Shown: positions 50,271-63,178, counted from the first letter of the stretch. The stretch: 64,000 nt of DNA from Brachynemurus nebulosus (GCA_035578155.1 JAPWDM010000001.1:16222725-16286724); one strand, 5' to 3'. The notes: generated by a model from the letters alone, not told the origin. Made by a program: numbers and translations.

Positions 50271-51542
50271 GATAAAGATTAAATGTATGGAATATGGGAA
50301 CAAAGATTATAAGTTAATTGTAGGCCAAGATTTGCTTGGATATTTTATTCCTTCATCATTATTTACCTGACCGAGTGCAGTTGTCTTGCACCCCTTTCAA
50401 CGCCAATTTCAAATGTGTTTGTACCTACAATAAAATTGTTTCAAAATAAAAACATTGGATTTTCCCAATATATTTCTTTTTAATAAAACTACCCCCGCTT
50501 ACTTTCTTTCCCACAATTAGACTTCCATACCACTTTTGTCATTAAAAGCCCCAAAAATTTTATTCATTTATTATTTTGATCGGAACATAGTCGGAAGTTA
50601 CAAAACGCGAGTTATAAAGTGATTTATATTTAGCAGTGAAATTAAATAAAGTAATTTTAAGTTGACATATTATTTTAATATTTTAGTTTTCCAGCTTTTT
50701 TTAAAATTTTTTTACATTTTTGGTATTCTTTTTTTGTTAGTGCTTCTTTTTTTAATGTTTTATTTATTTCTTTTGTGTATTTTCTCAGTGCTTGGTTTTT
50801 TGTTTCGTTTTTGTTTTTTTTTTTTCTGTTTTTCTGTGTTCGTGACAATCTTTTTTTTTTAATAGTGCTTTTTTCTCACTATTTCCGAATTATTTCTGTA
50901 TTTCACTACACAATGTATCGATTAAATGCTTAAAAACAGTCAATAAGTAACTATTATCGCAAATTAATGTTCAATTTTTTTTTTACTTTTTCTCACTTTC
51001 TTATTATGCACTTTGATAGGCATTTAAGAAAAAGTCACAAAAAATCAATCAATGTATTAAAACTTTTGTCATATACTGTATGTTTAAATTTAAAACGAAA
51101 ATTTATTGAAATAGTATTACTTTTTTATATTTAAAATTTCAACATTGTTTCTGTCAGTTACTAAGTAAACGCATATAAAAAGAAGAAAATTATTTTCAAT
51201 GTTAATAAATTCTAAAAATAGTAGAACTGTACTTGTTAAGATATTTGGATACTATATTCAAAGGTAACACGATTTTACCACTCTAGTTTTTTAGACAGTA
51301 TTGCGCCTATCACGATATCACATTGAAATTTTTTACATAATTTCTCGGAAAAATTTATACATTATGGCAAAATTATCAGAAACGATAAAAGCTATGTTAA
51401 TTTTAAATTTCTCAATAGGACAAACAAAATGTTGCTCTAATTTTTGTTAGTACCTAGTAGTAAAATCATTTTAGCGAATTTTCATTTGAAAATTCAGCTA
51501 TTTATTTAAATTATTAAAACATTTATATTTTTCATATGTAGG
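50271..51542. other. Intergenic sequence without recognised features
   Basis: AT-rich with a T-rich block at 50680-50870. That block yields a Phe/Leu-rich ORF of no significance. Confidence 0.55.
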
Positions 51543-51544
51543 TA

Positions 51545-51956
51545 CAGTCGACTCTCGTTAATTCAAACCTGCGATGATTCGAACCTTTCTATAATTCAAA
51601 GTTATCACGAGTTCCCTACAAAATCTCTTTATATTTCGAACTAAATCAATACATTTTTATACACTTGGTAATTCGAACGAAAAAATCATTGCTACGTAAC
51701 AAAACGACGCATTAATTCGAACGAAAAAATCATTGCTACGTAACAAAACGACGCATTAATTCGAACTCATCGGCGTCAAACACTCGACAATTCAAAGTTG
51801 CAGAGAGAAAGAGACAGAAAGATTGTAAGTACATTGTAATTGATTTTGGATACAGTGTATATTTTGAATGATTTTGAACCATTTGATATTTCAAACACTC
51901 GATAATTCGTAACATTTTAAGAGTCCCTCGAGTTTCGAATTAACGAGAGTTGACTG
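51545..51956. mobile_element. pogo-like MITE, copy 2, with 44-bp internal duplication
   Basis: The ends CAGTCGACTCTCGTTAATTC and GAATTAACGAGAGTTGACTG, flanked by TA (51543-51544, 51957-51958). Inverted relative to copy 1. A 44-bp unit starting AATTCGAACGAAAAAATCAT is present twice in exact tandem (51670-51713, 51714-51757), where copy 1 has it once. Confidence 0.78.
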
Positions 51957-52800
51957 TATATTATAAATTTTAAAAATAAATGTTTGAGTCAGAAAAATAA
52001 TATTTTTGGATTTTCCAAGAGTATTTAAAAAATGGGGAAAGACACATGTATACACGAGTTTAAAAAAAAAAATAAAACATATTTTAATAATAAGGTATTT
52101 GACAGTATCAAGGAAAATTCGACTCTTGCGATGAAACTTTGCTGTTTATAGTTTTTTTTGTAATTTGATTAAATTACGTATGTTTACATAACCCAGAAAA
52201 TATTGTTCAATAGATTTTTCTTTATAATCAATTATAGGTTTGTTTCAACTATCTCTTTTTACACGGATTGTACACGGAAAGATTTGTGAATCGTTGTGTG
52301 CGCAAGTTCGTACTGTGAATTGTTCACTGAATGATAAAAAAAATCTATGGTTGAAATGGTTTTATGTGCGAGCAAATGTCAAAAATGTCAAATTTTATTG
52401 CACCGCTACAGTTCCGAAATTTCAGAAAAGGATTTGCAGTGGATAATGGATAAAAATATTTTTGTTAAGAAAAAATACAAAATACGCCTAAAATACTTTA
52501 TTATAAAGAATTACATTTCGAAATTATTCGCAAAAATTTTGCCAGTAGTTTTCATTTATTCGTCTTTGGCCATTAATTTCAAATTTTAATTAATCTTCAT
52601 TATATCTGCTTCAAAGAAATTACTATCCCACTCAATACCACTCATTTTAAATTTTATTCTAAATATTTACTTAAAATTATACAAAAAGTACTGAATAACT
52701 TTATCACCAATAATAAACACATTTGAATTTTAAATTTTGCGCTGTTATGCAGGACGATCTAAACGATACCTACTATTCGCTGTGTATCGAATTGATGATA

Positions 52801-53330
52801 AAGCGGGTTCTACACGATGCTACGAACGTTCCTTCCAACATTCGATCGAACGTTTGAGGCAATTAAGTTCGATAGTTGGTGCGACGAATGTATCTGCTAC
52901 ACGGTGAGTCGAATGTTTGATCCAATACGAATGATGATGTGTTGGTACTCAGTCGACAACGCTGTTATCTGTCTGATGTTATCTCTAATGTTATACACTG
53001 ATGTTGTCTCTCTTGTATAATGTGTTGGGACAAACGTGACGAACATGTTATCTGTCTGATGTTATCTCTGATGTTATGTCTGATGTTGTCTCTCTTCACA
53101 TGAACGAGTCGTGCGCAACCAACGAACACAACCAACATTGACCTTCAAACGTTCGAAGCATCCCTTTGACTCGGTGCAAGAATACCGACATCGAACGGGA
53201 CACGACCAAATGCGAATGTTTGACGCTCGACATTGGACACTCGTAGGTTCGAACAACGGCTACACGATGCTATGAACCATCCAACGTCGAATGTTGGAAG
53301 GTGTTCGTAGCATCGTGTAGCAGCGGCATA
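52801..53330. mobile_element. AAGCGGGTTCTACACGATGC family, copy 2
   Basis: About 530 bp running from AAGCGGGTTCTACACGATGC to GTAGCATCGTGTAGCAGCGG. It corresponds to one arm plus the loop of the long palindrome at 40341, ending in a diverged terminal repeat. Confidence 0.75.
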
Positions 53331-53352
53331 TACATGAATCGGTTTCCATATA

Positions 53353-53882
53353 AAGCGGGTTCTACACGATGCTACGAACGTTCCTTCCAACATTCGATCG
53401 AACGTTTGAGGCAGTTAAGTTCGACAGTTGGTGCGACGAATGTATCTGCTACACGGTGAGTCGAATGTTTGATCCAATACGAATGATAATGTGTTGGTAC
53501 TCAGTCGACAACGCTGTTATCTGTCTGATGTTATCTCTAATGTTATACACTGATGTTGTCTCTCTTGTATAATGTGTTGGGACAAACGTGACGAAGATGT
53601 TATCTGTCTGATGTTATCTCTAATGTTATACACTGATGTTGTCTCTCTTCACATGAACGAGTCGTGCGCAACCAACGAACACAACCAACATTGACCTTCA
53701 AACGTTCGAAGCATCCCTTTGACTCGGTGCAAGAATACCGACATCGAACGGGACACGACCAAATGCGAATGTTTGACGCTCGACATTGGACACTCGTAGG
53801 TTCGAACAACGGCTACACGATGCTATGAACCATCCAACGTCGAATGTTGGAAGGTGTTCGTAGCATCGTGTAGCAGCGGCAT
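53353..53882. mobile_element. AAGCGGGTTCTACACGATGC family, copy 3 (direct neighbour of copy 2)
   Basis: Same orientation as copy 2, 22 bp away and nearly identical, differing by a few substitutions (for example GAACATG/GAAGATG and a variant TTATGTCTGATG in copy 2). Either a tandem duplication or two close insertions. Confidence 0.75.
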
Positions 53883-54476
53883 AATCAAAAATAAGTTAAA
53901 ACGCTACATGGTCGTGTCATGCACTGTCAAAAGAGAGCTTGAAACACATGTTTTATACTGTGCAAGCGGGAAACCATTCAGTGTATGGTATTTTAGGGAG
54001 TTGAATCAAATGTTATGTTACATTTATTTTATTAAAGTTACCAACTTTTGGAAGCTAAAAAGGAACATAAATATAAAATTGTAAATGATATACAAAAACT
54101 ATAGTAATTATTTAGAATTAGGGCTCCCCTTATTAAGTCCCCTTACTTCTGGTTATAAAAACAAAATTCAAACAAACGGTTTGATTTCAACGATGCTTTG
54201 TACGTCGTAGAAGGATGGACTGTTATTTGTTAAATTACCTGAAATACTGAATTTCACAATCCCAGGCATTGAAATTAAAGTAAATCAAGCAAAAAAGGTG
54301 GACTAGCAATCTTCCCTTCTTTGTTATCTTTGGGTCATTTTAGTCTTTGCGTCAGATTTCGGGAAATAAGAACAGAGAGGTAGCTAATTTTAAGAGAGTT
54401 GTTAAGGTTATTGTTGAAAACTCTAAGAATAAAAATATTTTTAGAATTTATTTTTACGATTTTGTGATCGATCATA

Positions 54477-54696
54477 CACTAGCGGAAAAAATTAAAGGAT
54501 CAAAAAAAATTCCAAATTTTTAGCGATTTTTCGAATGGCTGTATCTTCGTGAAATATGGTCGTATCGGAGTCGTAAGCAAAGCAATTTAAAGTTGGAAGT
54601 TTTTAGTTTCGAGATTTTGCGATAAAAAAATTTTCAAAGCAACGTGTATCGCCTAATCCTAATAAATACACTGAAAAAAATTTTCGAAATTTTTTC

Positions 54697-54743
<47 letters not shown>

Positions 54744-55561
54744 GTTTGATAAAAATGTGAAAAAAGCTGAGAAAATTTGTTTTTCCATTTTGTTAAAAAT
54801 TATGAAAGTTTAAGAGCAAAAGAACGATCCTTATCTTTTCAAAAATTCAATCGAATGAAACAAAAAAACGGCTGTATGGATTAAATTGAAACTCGGTGGG
54901 GTTTTTTTGGGTACATTGAACTGTAAAAGGCACACTTTGGTTTGTTCGATTAATGGTTTGCTCGATATTTTTAATTCAGCGCTTGATTTTCCAAAAAGCC
55001 ACCAAAAGCTCATTTTTTCTTAATTGTTCAAATTCGTGTAGAGTATGCAAAAAATTTTTTCCGAAAAAACAATGGCTAATCCTTGCAGAGAATTTATTCG
55101 AGTTTCTAAAACCCATCTTCAATTTTCTGTGTGATCATTGGTTGCTGAGATATCGATGGTCAAAGACGAAATGGTCCTTTTCCATTCAAAGCCCGATATC
55201 TCAGCAAGAAGTGATCGTATAAAGGTCTAAAAAAAAGCAAATTAAAGCTGAATGAACAAGTTATCCGGTTCATATGGTGATTAAGTTGGAAAACTTTTTC
55301 CAAGTCCGTGGACCAAAAAAAAAAAAAAAAAACCGAAAAAATTTCGAAAATTTCTTTTTTAGTGTATTTATTAGGATTGCGCGACACACGTTGCTTTGAA
55401 AATTTTTTTATCGCAAGATCTCGAAACTAGAGACTTCCAGCTTTAAACTGCTTTGCTTACGACTCGATACGACCATTTTTCACGAAGATACAGCCATTCG
55501 AAAAATCGCTAAAAATTTGGAATTTTTTTTTTTTTTGATTCTCAAATTTTTTCCGCTAGTG
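54477..55561. mobile_element. TA-flanked long palindromic element (Tc1/mariner-like ends)
   Basis: The ends CACTAGCGGAAAAAATT and complement AATTTTTTCCGCTAGTG (allowing one indel), flanked by TA (54475-54476, 55562-55563). The arms of several hundred bp are mirror images, including CAAAGCAACGTGTATCGC and its partner. The left arm carries a poly-T run (54701-54742) facing a poly-A run (55315-55332) in the right arm. No transposase. Confidence 0.8.
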
Positions 55562-56545
55562 TATAAGATGATGCTGTAAAAGGGTGAAGTGCTTTGAATT
55601 CAGTCAGTTTTGTTCAGTTGAAGTTAAATAATTGGTTAATAGTATTAACAAAAATAAAAATTTGCTAATAAACGTGTAGAAATCGTACATTACACATTGG
55701 ATAAAGGTGAGTACTCAATAGAAAATTGTGCCACAAATAATATTCGCTTTGTAACCGTATTATGCACAACTTTTTGGAGTAATTTTTTTTTTATTTTGAA
55801 CTTTAAATATCTCTCAAGTTTAGAGGACTATGTTAACTTTCATGTTGATCCATCATGGTATCGTTTATTGTTGTCAGGCTAGCTCTTGTTTTCAACACTC
55901 CTGAATCCTTTTGAAGATGTTAAAACCTTGATGTCATTCTTCAGTGTTTGTGTCAATTTCATGGCCCTTTAGAACCTCTTTTTATATGCCTAATCCTTGT
56001 AAATTTGTCATATCTCTCATTATTAGATGGTTTACTCGCACTTGTCTACTTTGAATACTGTTTTTGAGACAAACAAAATCAGATAAATTTCAAGAGTAAA
56101 AAATTTTCTTTGAAACTTCATGTTGATTAGGAAAACCCATCATGATGAAAAATGTTTTATATTATGGCAGAATACATATATTTTTATGAGAAATAGATTA
56201 TTTTTGCTATACATACTAAAAAAAAAAATGATGCTAAAAATCTAAAATTTTACATAGTAAGCAGGTAAATCCGTGCACAAAATTTCAAAATGATTAGGAA
56301 AAATGTTATTGAACAAAAAAAAAATTAATTTTTGGAATAAATAAATTATTAACCTAAAATCTGGCAACAACTGGCAACGTCACGTTAAGTGAAGCATGGC
56401 AGGAGATTTAAAATTAAAATAAAGTCATATATAAAGTTATATCAAGTCGCACTTTAACACCAAAAGATTTTTCAAAAATCACAGATTTTTTACTGACAAA
56501 AAATCAGACTGTATGGACTCAACATCGTTAATGAGTGGTGGAGAT

Positions 56546-56743
56546 CAGGGCCGGATTTACCTCTGTGGAGGCCCCGGTGCACTTCTAATGTGGTGGCTCC
56601 TGAAATTTTTCAAGCTTTTCCGAAAAATAGGGTTGGTTAGCGAAAAAAAACCGCTTATTCTTTCTTGATTTTGAGATTTTATTCGATTTTGTGGAGGCCC
56701 CTGGGGCACGTGCCCCAAATGTTTTCATGTAAGTCCGACTCTG
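56546..56743. mobile_element. Short hAT-like element, CAGGGCCGGATTTAC ends
   Basis: The left end CAGGGCCGGATTTAC and right end GTAAGTCCGACTCTG are inverted with a few mismatches. The flanking octamers GTGGAGAT and GAGGGGAT agree at 6 of 8 positions, consistent with an old 8-bp duplication. CAGGGCCGGATT ends are widespread in hAT MITEs. Confidence 0.55.
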
Positions 56744-57820
56744 GAGGGGATATTGTGACCCATGTGTTAAAATTTTCGTAAGTTATCTATAAAACAACGC
56801 TGCTGTTATCGCAGTCATTCGTTTCCTAGTTTCTGAGTATTAATTATTTTAAATTGGACATATTTAGTGTCACTGACGTTTTTGGGATATCACTTACTAC
56901 TAAACTTATACACGTATTCATATCAAATAGTGTGGTCTCATTACTAAAATTAGGGAGCTTCTTGTTTTTAGTTGATCAAGCGAAAGAAAATTTTTGGGTA
57001 TTGACAGTGAAGTTTATTAAGTTAAGCCATATATATGGAATTTCTTATATTATGCACAATTTATGCACATGTGTATAGATTTTATGCATTGTAGCAGTAG
57101 GTTGTAAATTTTTTAATTAGTAGAGCTAATTATAGAAATTTAGCAAAAACAATAAAGTAGTAATTTAGGAGTCAGACTCATGAATAAGTGAATAAGTACT
57201 TTAGTTTTGAACTATGAATATATTCTATAATTCGTATGTTGTAAGCATTCCTCTCAAACATAGGTAATGATAAGATGACAAACTATTGGAAAATGATGAA
57301 GATAATACAAAATCACATATTATAATTAAATGCAAGACATTTAGCAGAAATTTTGGTAGGATGACAATATTTCTAAAAGAAGGATTGCTCATCCCAGAGA
57401 AGAATAGTTGGCTACCTTAATAACGACAAATATTAGATATTTTTGCAATATGCCTTCTTGAAACATCAACAAAATAAGTTATTACAAAGTATAATATGTT
57501 CCAATATTGTTAGATTAACAATAGATATAAGAAGATATTACATATAACAATATGATCGTTAGCACATATACTTTTAAAGATATCTTTATAATTTTGTAAG
57601 CAAACTTTGTACGCTATTCCTTTCCTATTGTTGATGCGGTACAGCGTGTATTGCAGTTAGTTAGGTTTCACCTGACGTTGTAGAGCGTCGAAGATTGTCA
57701 ACGTGTTAACAATGATTTCATAGCCATTTAAGAAGATATTTATATCTTCAACTTCTATTTTATCAAAAAAGAAGAAAAAAGCCAAAGTAAATTATATGTT
57801 CAGTATTATGTAGTTTTATA

Positions 57821-58231
57821 CAGAGCGTTCATAAAGTTCCGGAACAGCTCCGCAAAATCTCAGTTAATATTGACTTTATCGAAAAATAATCCGGACAAAA
57901 GTTTCATGGGAAGAAATGAAGAACTAGAAAATGACCTCGAATTCGACCTTGAACATGATCTTGACCAACCAGTATCATATTTTTTTCGTTTTTATAACCT
58001 TCACACGACTTTGGGATGTGAAGTATGAATATTGTTTTGGACGTAGAATTTCCCGCTCTTTAAAAAAACAAAGTTGATCTCCAAATTTTGGTCAAGGTCA
58101 TGTTCAAGGTCAAATTCGAGGTCATTTTCTAGTTCCTCATTTCTTCCCATGAAACTTTTGTCCGGTTATTTTTCGATAAAGTCAATATTAACTGAGATTT
58201 TCAGCTGTTCCAGAACTGTATGAACGTTCTG
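57821..58231. mobile_element. TA-flanked palindromic MITE, CAGAGCGTTCATA ends
   Basis: The ends CAGAGCGTTCATA and TATGAACGTTCTG (one mismatch) are flanked by TATA. The arms of about 140-160 bp are complementary (TTTCATGGGAAGAAATGA; AATGACCTCGAATT and their partners). The form matches mariner-derived MITEs. Confidence 0.75.
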
Positions 58232-59817
58232 TATATCGGTACTTGACAATTAATAGAAACGAATTAATAGAAATTTAAATTGAATTTTTAAGAGGAAAGT
58301 GTATTTTTGTGCAACGTCCTTTGAATGTCTTATTCACTATATTTCAATTTTTTTTTTTTTTTTGTATCGCAGAACCTCTCGAAAGCTGCGGGCCCCTAGG
58401 CAACTGCCTACTTTACCTATTTATAAATCAGACCCTGTATAAATGCTCTCTCAGTCTGTTTTTAACTACAAATAAACCATGCGACTTTTTAAATGAAATA
58501 AACGTAATACAGACACGGTAGTAATTTATATGAATTTTATAATAGTGATTATAGTATATAAATAGGTTTTATTCTTGTAGGCTCATAATTTTAATGTCTT
58601 AATTTGTTTTTAAGTATCCCACAAGTCTTTAATTTGGTTTTTTGTACTAAATCTAAAACGTCAATGTTTAACCCATTACAGAATATAATTATCTCAAATT
58701 TCAACTCTTTGTGCTACGCTACTCTGAGAAAAAACCTTTAAAAGACAAATAGATAGACACTAGCTAGAGCTTAAAAATGTTTATTCTTTATTACTGCTAC
58801 GAAATATAACGAAAAATGTAAGCTGCAAATTTTGATGACTTAGCAAAAATAGTAGCAAAAATACTGCTTTTTGTCTATTTTTCTTATTCGACTGGTTGGA
58901 TATTTTCATACTATATTTTTGATTTATAAGTTTTTGGGTTAAAAGTCAGTCACTAATTTTGAAAAATATGCAACAGGTTCCTATTTCTTACCTATGTTGC
59001 TAAAACCAAAATGACCTTTTTGGCCATTTTGAAAAGTAAAGATAACTTTCCTGTTTTAAAGAAGAAAAATTCCTGTTTTAAATTTTGTATAGAAAAACAT
59101 ACCTACGTAATTAAATTTTTGATAAATTTTATTTCTGAAGTTTGACATTATTTTATATTTTTTTAACTTTCAAATATCGTTAAAATTGTCAAGGAAAACT
59201 TTTCAGTGATATATCACATGTGGTACTTATACTATACCTACTATACTTTCAAAGTTAGGCGTAAGTTACAGTCCGGATTTTATTTATTAATAAGATTATT
59301 CTGAAGTATTATGGTGGCGGTGTTGGGAAACATCAAAAACTTATATGCTTAATACCTATACATATAATTTATGACTTAAATGCTCTGGTAATGCGAAAGA
59401 AGATTATGTATTTGATGGTTTTTGCTTCGACCTTGCATTATTAGGTTACAAAATATTAAATATTAAATTAAAAAAGGATATATTGTGATCTAAAAATCAT
59501 TAGTATTGTGAAGAACAGAAAGCTAAACACAAATGTATAAAATAAAGAGAAGGTATAAAAAGATATTGTACTATGTAAAAATAGACTACCGATTTCATTT
59601 AAAAGAAGCGTTAAAAAAATTCTTGCGAGACAAAAAAGAACACAACCTTGTTTGCTCTGAGACTTATTGTTAGTAGAAAGGAGAGTATCAATGAGTGTTT
59701 TTAATTTAATTTTAATAAGTTAGTACCAATGTTTTTCGTCTTTTATTTACATATCTACCTACTTTATCTTTATCTACATGCATTTCTTTTTAATTTAAAA
59801 CCCATTCTGTAATAAAA
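58232..59817. other. Intergenic sequence without a supported gene
   Basis: AT-rich. A possible hAT-end fragment lies near 58370-58435 (GGGCCCCTAGGCAACTGCCT ... CAGACCCTG). Nothing else is recognisable. Confidence 0.5.
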
Positions 59818-60499
59818 TCTATACATATAATAAAATTGTAACGAGACCATTTCTGTACATGGAATATTTTTTGAAAATTGTACTGGTATTGTAAATAGTT
59901 ATCGATGTAGATATCAAAACAGCGATTTTGAGAATTTTTGTCTGTCTGTCTGTTCACGCATCACGCAAAAACTATTGGACGGATTTTAATGAAATTTGGT
60001 GTGATGATAACTTATTACTTGGGTCAACATCTAAAATACCTTTTACTCTGGGAAAATTTCTCATTCCCACGGGAAAATGGAAAAACCATTTTGAGCATGT
60101 GCACATATTAGGCAAAAACTGTTGGACGGATTTTAATAAAATTTGGTCTGGTGATAACTTATTACCTAGGGCAACATTTAAGATACTTTTTACTCCGGAA
60201 AAATGTTCCATTCCCAGGGGAAAATGGAAAAACAATTATGAGCATGTGCACACATTACGCAAAAACTATTTGATGAAATCTGGTGTGGTGATAACTTATT
60301 ACTTGGGTCAACATTTAAGATACTTTTTACTCCGGGAAAATTCCTCATTCCCACGGGAAAATAGAAAAACCATTTTGAGCATGTGCATACATTACACAAA
60401 AATTATTATTCTTTGCAAGTTCTGTATAATTATTACACTTATACTTCTCATTGAGTTTATAACAATGTTTTGCGCGAACGGCGTCGCGGGTACGGCTAG
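59818..60499 (+). mobile_element. Short non-autonomous Helitron with three tandem units
   Basis: It starts TCTATACATATAATAAAATT after an A and ends ...GTCGCGGGTACGGCTAG before a T, with a GC-rich hairpin (GCG..CGC) just before the terminal CTAG: the Helitron pattern TC...CTAG inserted between A and T. The interior has three tandem units of about 115-130 bp, each containing GCAAAAACT(A/G)TTGGACGG or a variant, GATAACTTATTAC and ATTCCCACGGGAAAATGGAA. The 191-codon ORF through it comes from these repeats. Confidence 0.7.
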
Positions 60500-61033
60500 T
60501 TAGTAAATAAAATTTAAGCACAAACGTAATATCAATATCACATCTATATAAGTAAAGCAATAATCTGAGTTTTAATATTCCACCTGCACTCCCGAGACTT
60601 CTTGAATTGTTAGTATAGAGATTGGGATAATTACAGAAAATAATTTATTTGAAGAAGTGGATATTTGTATTGAGAATTTCTTTCCAGAATATACTATTTG
60701 TTAATATAAAACTTATTTTAATTAAACCAAAATGAGTAATAACCCTGTATATGGTTATAAATTTGCAAAAATAATAAAGATTTTGGTTAAATTTAAAAAA
60801 AAAATAATGAATATGGTCTCCGATTTCGGCGTGAGTCTCGGGATATTCTGATCTTGAAACACAATATAAATCAGTCGGGATTCCGATATATTGGAACTGA
60901 TTACCCTAGCTGCGTGAGGATATCATAGTCAATAAAATATCACAATTTATTTCAATTAAAATATTCATAAGCTAGTAGAGGCATATTTTCATGAAATAGT
61001 TACGTATTGTTGCCGTTAGAAATTGCTTACTTA

Positions 61034-61464
61034 GGCCGGGCGCACATTGAGACGCAGTTAACGCAGGCAGGGCAGCACAGTTTCTGTGACTCGTGTTGTA
61101 GAACGGGACAGCGCGAATTGAAACGCAGAGCGGAGCAGAGCAGCACTGCGTCGCACGAGACCGATGTGGCACTCGTGAATGTGACACAGAAACTGCGCGA
61201 TGCTACGCGACATTGTAACACGTTCTCGAGTTTTAGTTGGTTTTATTTCGTCGAAATGAAAACAATTGAAGAAATTGAAGAAAAATAGTGCTTCTCTGCT
61301 CTGCTCTGCTTTTAAATTCGTGCTATTCCGTTTTACAACAAGAGTCACAGAAACTGCGTTGCTCTGCCTGCGTTAACTGCGTCTCAATGTGCGCTCGATC
61401 ACACGTGCTTTCCTGCTCTGCCCTGCTCTGCGTTTACGTGACGCAGCTCAATGTGCGCCTGGCC
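61034..61464. mobile_element. PIF/Harbinger-like MITE, TTA duplication, GC-rich
   Basis: The ends GGCCGGGCGCACATTGAG and CTCAATGTGCGCCTGGCC are inverted (one mismatch), flanked by TTA (61031-61033, 61465-61467). A second, inner inverted pair (CGCAGTTAACGCAGGCAG and partner; CACAGTTTCTGTGACTC and partner) reaches almost to the centre. CTGCTCTG-type motifs are repeated. It has higher GC than its surroundings, so ORFs appear on both strands without meaning. Confidence 0.75.
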
Positions 61465-61663
61465 TTACAGTCAACTTACTGTAGAAATTGTAAGTCTGTA
61501 TAGTGTCTTGTTCTTTTTACCACATATTTCACCTATGAATACGCCAAGAATACGTAGGAGCACTGTACTAGAGTTTAGTACTAATTAATCAAAAACTTAA
61601 TTACAATTAAATAAGTTTAATTACTATTAGACCTATTAGAGTAACAAAAGCATAATATTTATA

Positions 61664-62135
61664 TAACGTAAAAGCCCCTATACCGGAACACAATTTTTAG
61701 GTGTGTAATTAAACTGGCTTATAAAAATTGACAAATAAATTAAACACCCATTTTTTTTCTTAATAAGCATGAAAGAAAGTTTTTTTAATCCAGTGAATAT
61801 GTTTTTAAAAAAATACAACCCAAAAATTTTTATTTATTAATATTTTTCTTTTACATAATATCGACATCTATATACAAACAAAGAAATATTAATGACACTA
61901 GGAGTTGGGAACTGATATACAAACAGACGTGTAATATGAGTAATATGACACATAGAGTGACATCTAGACGTCAAAGTAGGAAGCATAGAATGGTTTAAGT
62001 ATATAGAAAAATAATCATTCTATTAATGATAATTTTTGTTATCAGAGGTTTCTTTCAGAAATAACTTCATTAATATATAAATATCAAAACTGTTCGGACA
62101 TATGATCGCGTTCCGGTATAGGGGCTTTTACGTTA
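61664..62135. mobile_element. MITE with ACGTAAAAGCCCCTATACCG ends
   Basis: The ends TAACGTAAAAGCCCCTATAC (continuing CGGAAC) and its exact complement. The inverted match is 26 bp or more and can be read as TA-flanked ACGTAAAAGCCCC. The 420-bp interior is AT-rich. Confidence 0.75.
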
Positions 62136-62872
62136 CATAGCTTATTTTTTCGTAATTGTGACAAATAGTCTTGCTTTACGATTAGAGTGAGTATAAATAT
62201 CTTATCCACCTTATCTAATGTACCTAACTTGTAAATTATCTCAGACATTATGTATACAAAAATTATTAAAATTAAATTTATCAGTTCTTGTTTATTATTA
62301 AATAACTTAACCAAATTCTGCATAATTAATATACATTCGTATTACTAAATTCGGATTAAATATATTCTATTTGGTATTTTTTTAAATAAAATATTTTAGG
62401 AAAAGTATAATTTTCTTTAGAAATAATTGACTGAAGTAGCTGTGATTTAGGTATTTTTTATACTTAAAGTAACGAACTTGCTTAATTGTAATATTAATTT
62501 AATGCATTATACAATTTAGACCTTTGTGAATGATATCACTGCATATCACATTGACTGACGGATTCAGAGTCAACTATACTGACGGAATGTACTAAATAAT
62601 GTATTATTTTGAAAGCTTTTAAATTAAGAAATAAAATTAGGTTAATGAAAACATAGATGTACTTTACAGATGAGAATTTTATTTCGAATTTTTTTATTTT
62701 TCTGTTCTACCAATTTTCTCGTGAGATCGCAGTAGGTGTAACTAACTTTTCTAATACCTTTTAGACACCGACCTTCTCGATCTTTATCTTAACGTGTGTG
62801 TGTGTGTTTTTTTTTTTCAATTTATAACTCTGTTTATTTATTATAAGAAAATAATAAAAGATTTCTTTCCAG

Positions 62873-63178
62873 TATGTTATAGTACTTATTACAAACAAAA
62901 TGCGTCCCGAAACCAAGGATTATTTAAAAAACATGGCCATGCAAGTGGGTGCTGGCGGATCTGCAGGCTTCATTGAAGTCTGCATAATGCATCCATTGGA
63001 TTTGGTTAAAACAAGATTACAAATACAATCGTCAAAAGCTATTAAAAAAGAGTCTTACAGACACTACACTGGTATTATAGACTGTATTCGAAAAATGTAC
63101 CTGCATGAAGGTTTCTTGTCATTTTATAAGGGAATTGTACCTCCAATTTTAGCTGAAACACCTAAGCGAGCGACAAAG
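62873..63178 (+). CDS. SLC25A21: Mitochondrial 2-oxodicarboxylate carrier-like, first coding exon (coding from 62900)
   Basis: The ATG at 62900 opens MRPETKDYLKNMAMQVGAGG. It is preceded by ACAAAA and by a likely 5'-UTR acceptor TTTCTTTCCAG (to 62872). Residues 12-93 form the first mitochondrial-carrier repeat: helix 1, then the signature PLDLVK (PxDxxK, residues 32-37), then EGFLSFYKG (residues 70-78), the [D/E]Gx(4-5)[W/F/Y][K/R]G motif. The family exchanges 2-oxoadipate for 2-oxoglutarate across the inner mitochondrial membrane in lysine and tryptophan breakdown. The exon ends ATK in phase 0 at a GTTTGT donor (63179). The assignment to the oxodicarboxylate subgroup rests on overall resemblance; another SLC25 member is possible. 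Confidence 0.88.

Noticed and set aside
54603..54788. Poly-Lys ORF
   Set aside because: Translation of a homopolymer T run inside a palindromic element.
59928..60503. 191-codon ORF
   Set aside because: It lies wholly inside the short Helitron and its periodicity follows the tandem units.
61007..61503. Overlapping ORFs on both strands
   Set aside because: Produced by the GC-rich PIF/Harbinger-like palindrome, which has few stop codons.
62794..62976. Upstream in-frame alternative start for the carrier region
   Set aside because: It reads in a different frame from the carrier and crosses a likely TTTCCAG acceptor; the ATG at 62900 fits the family's N terminus.
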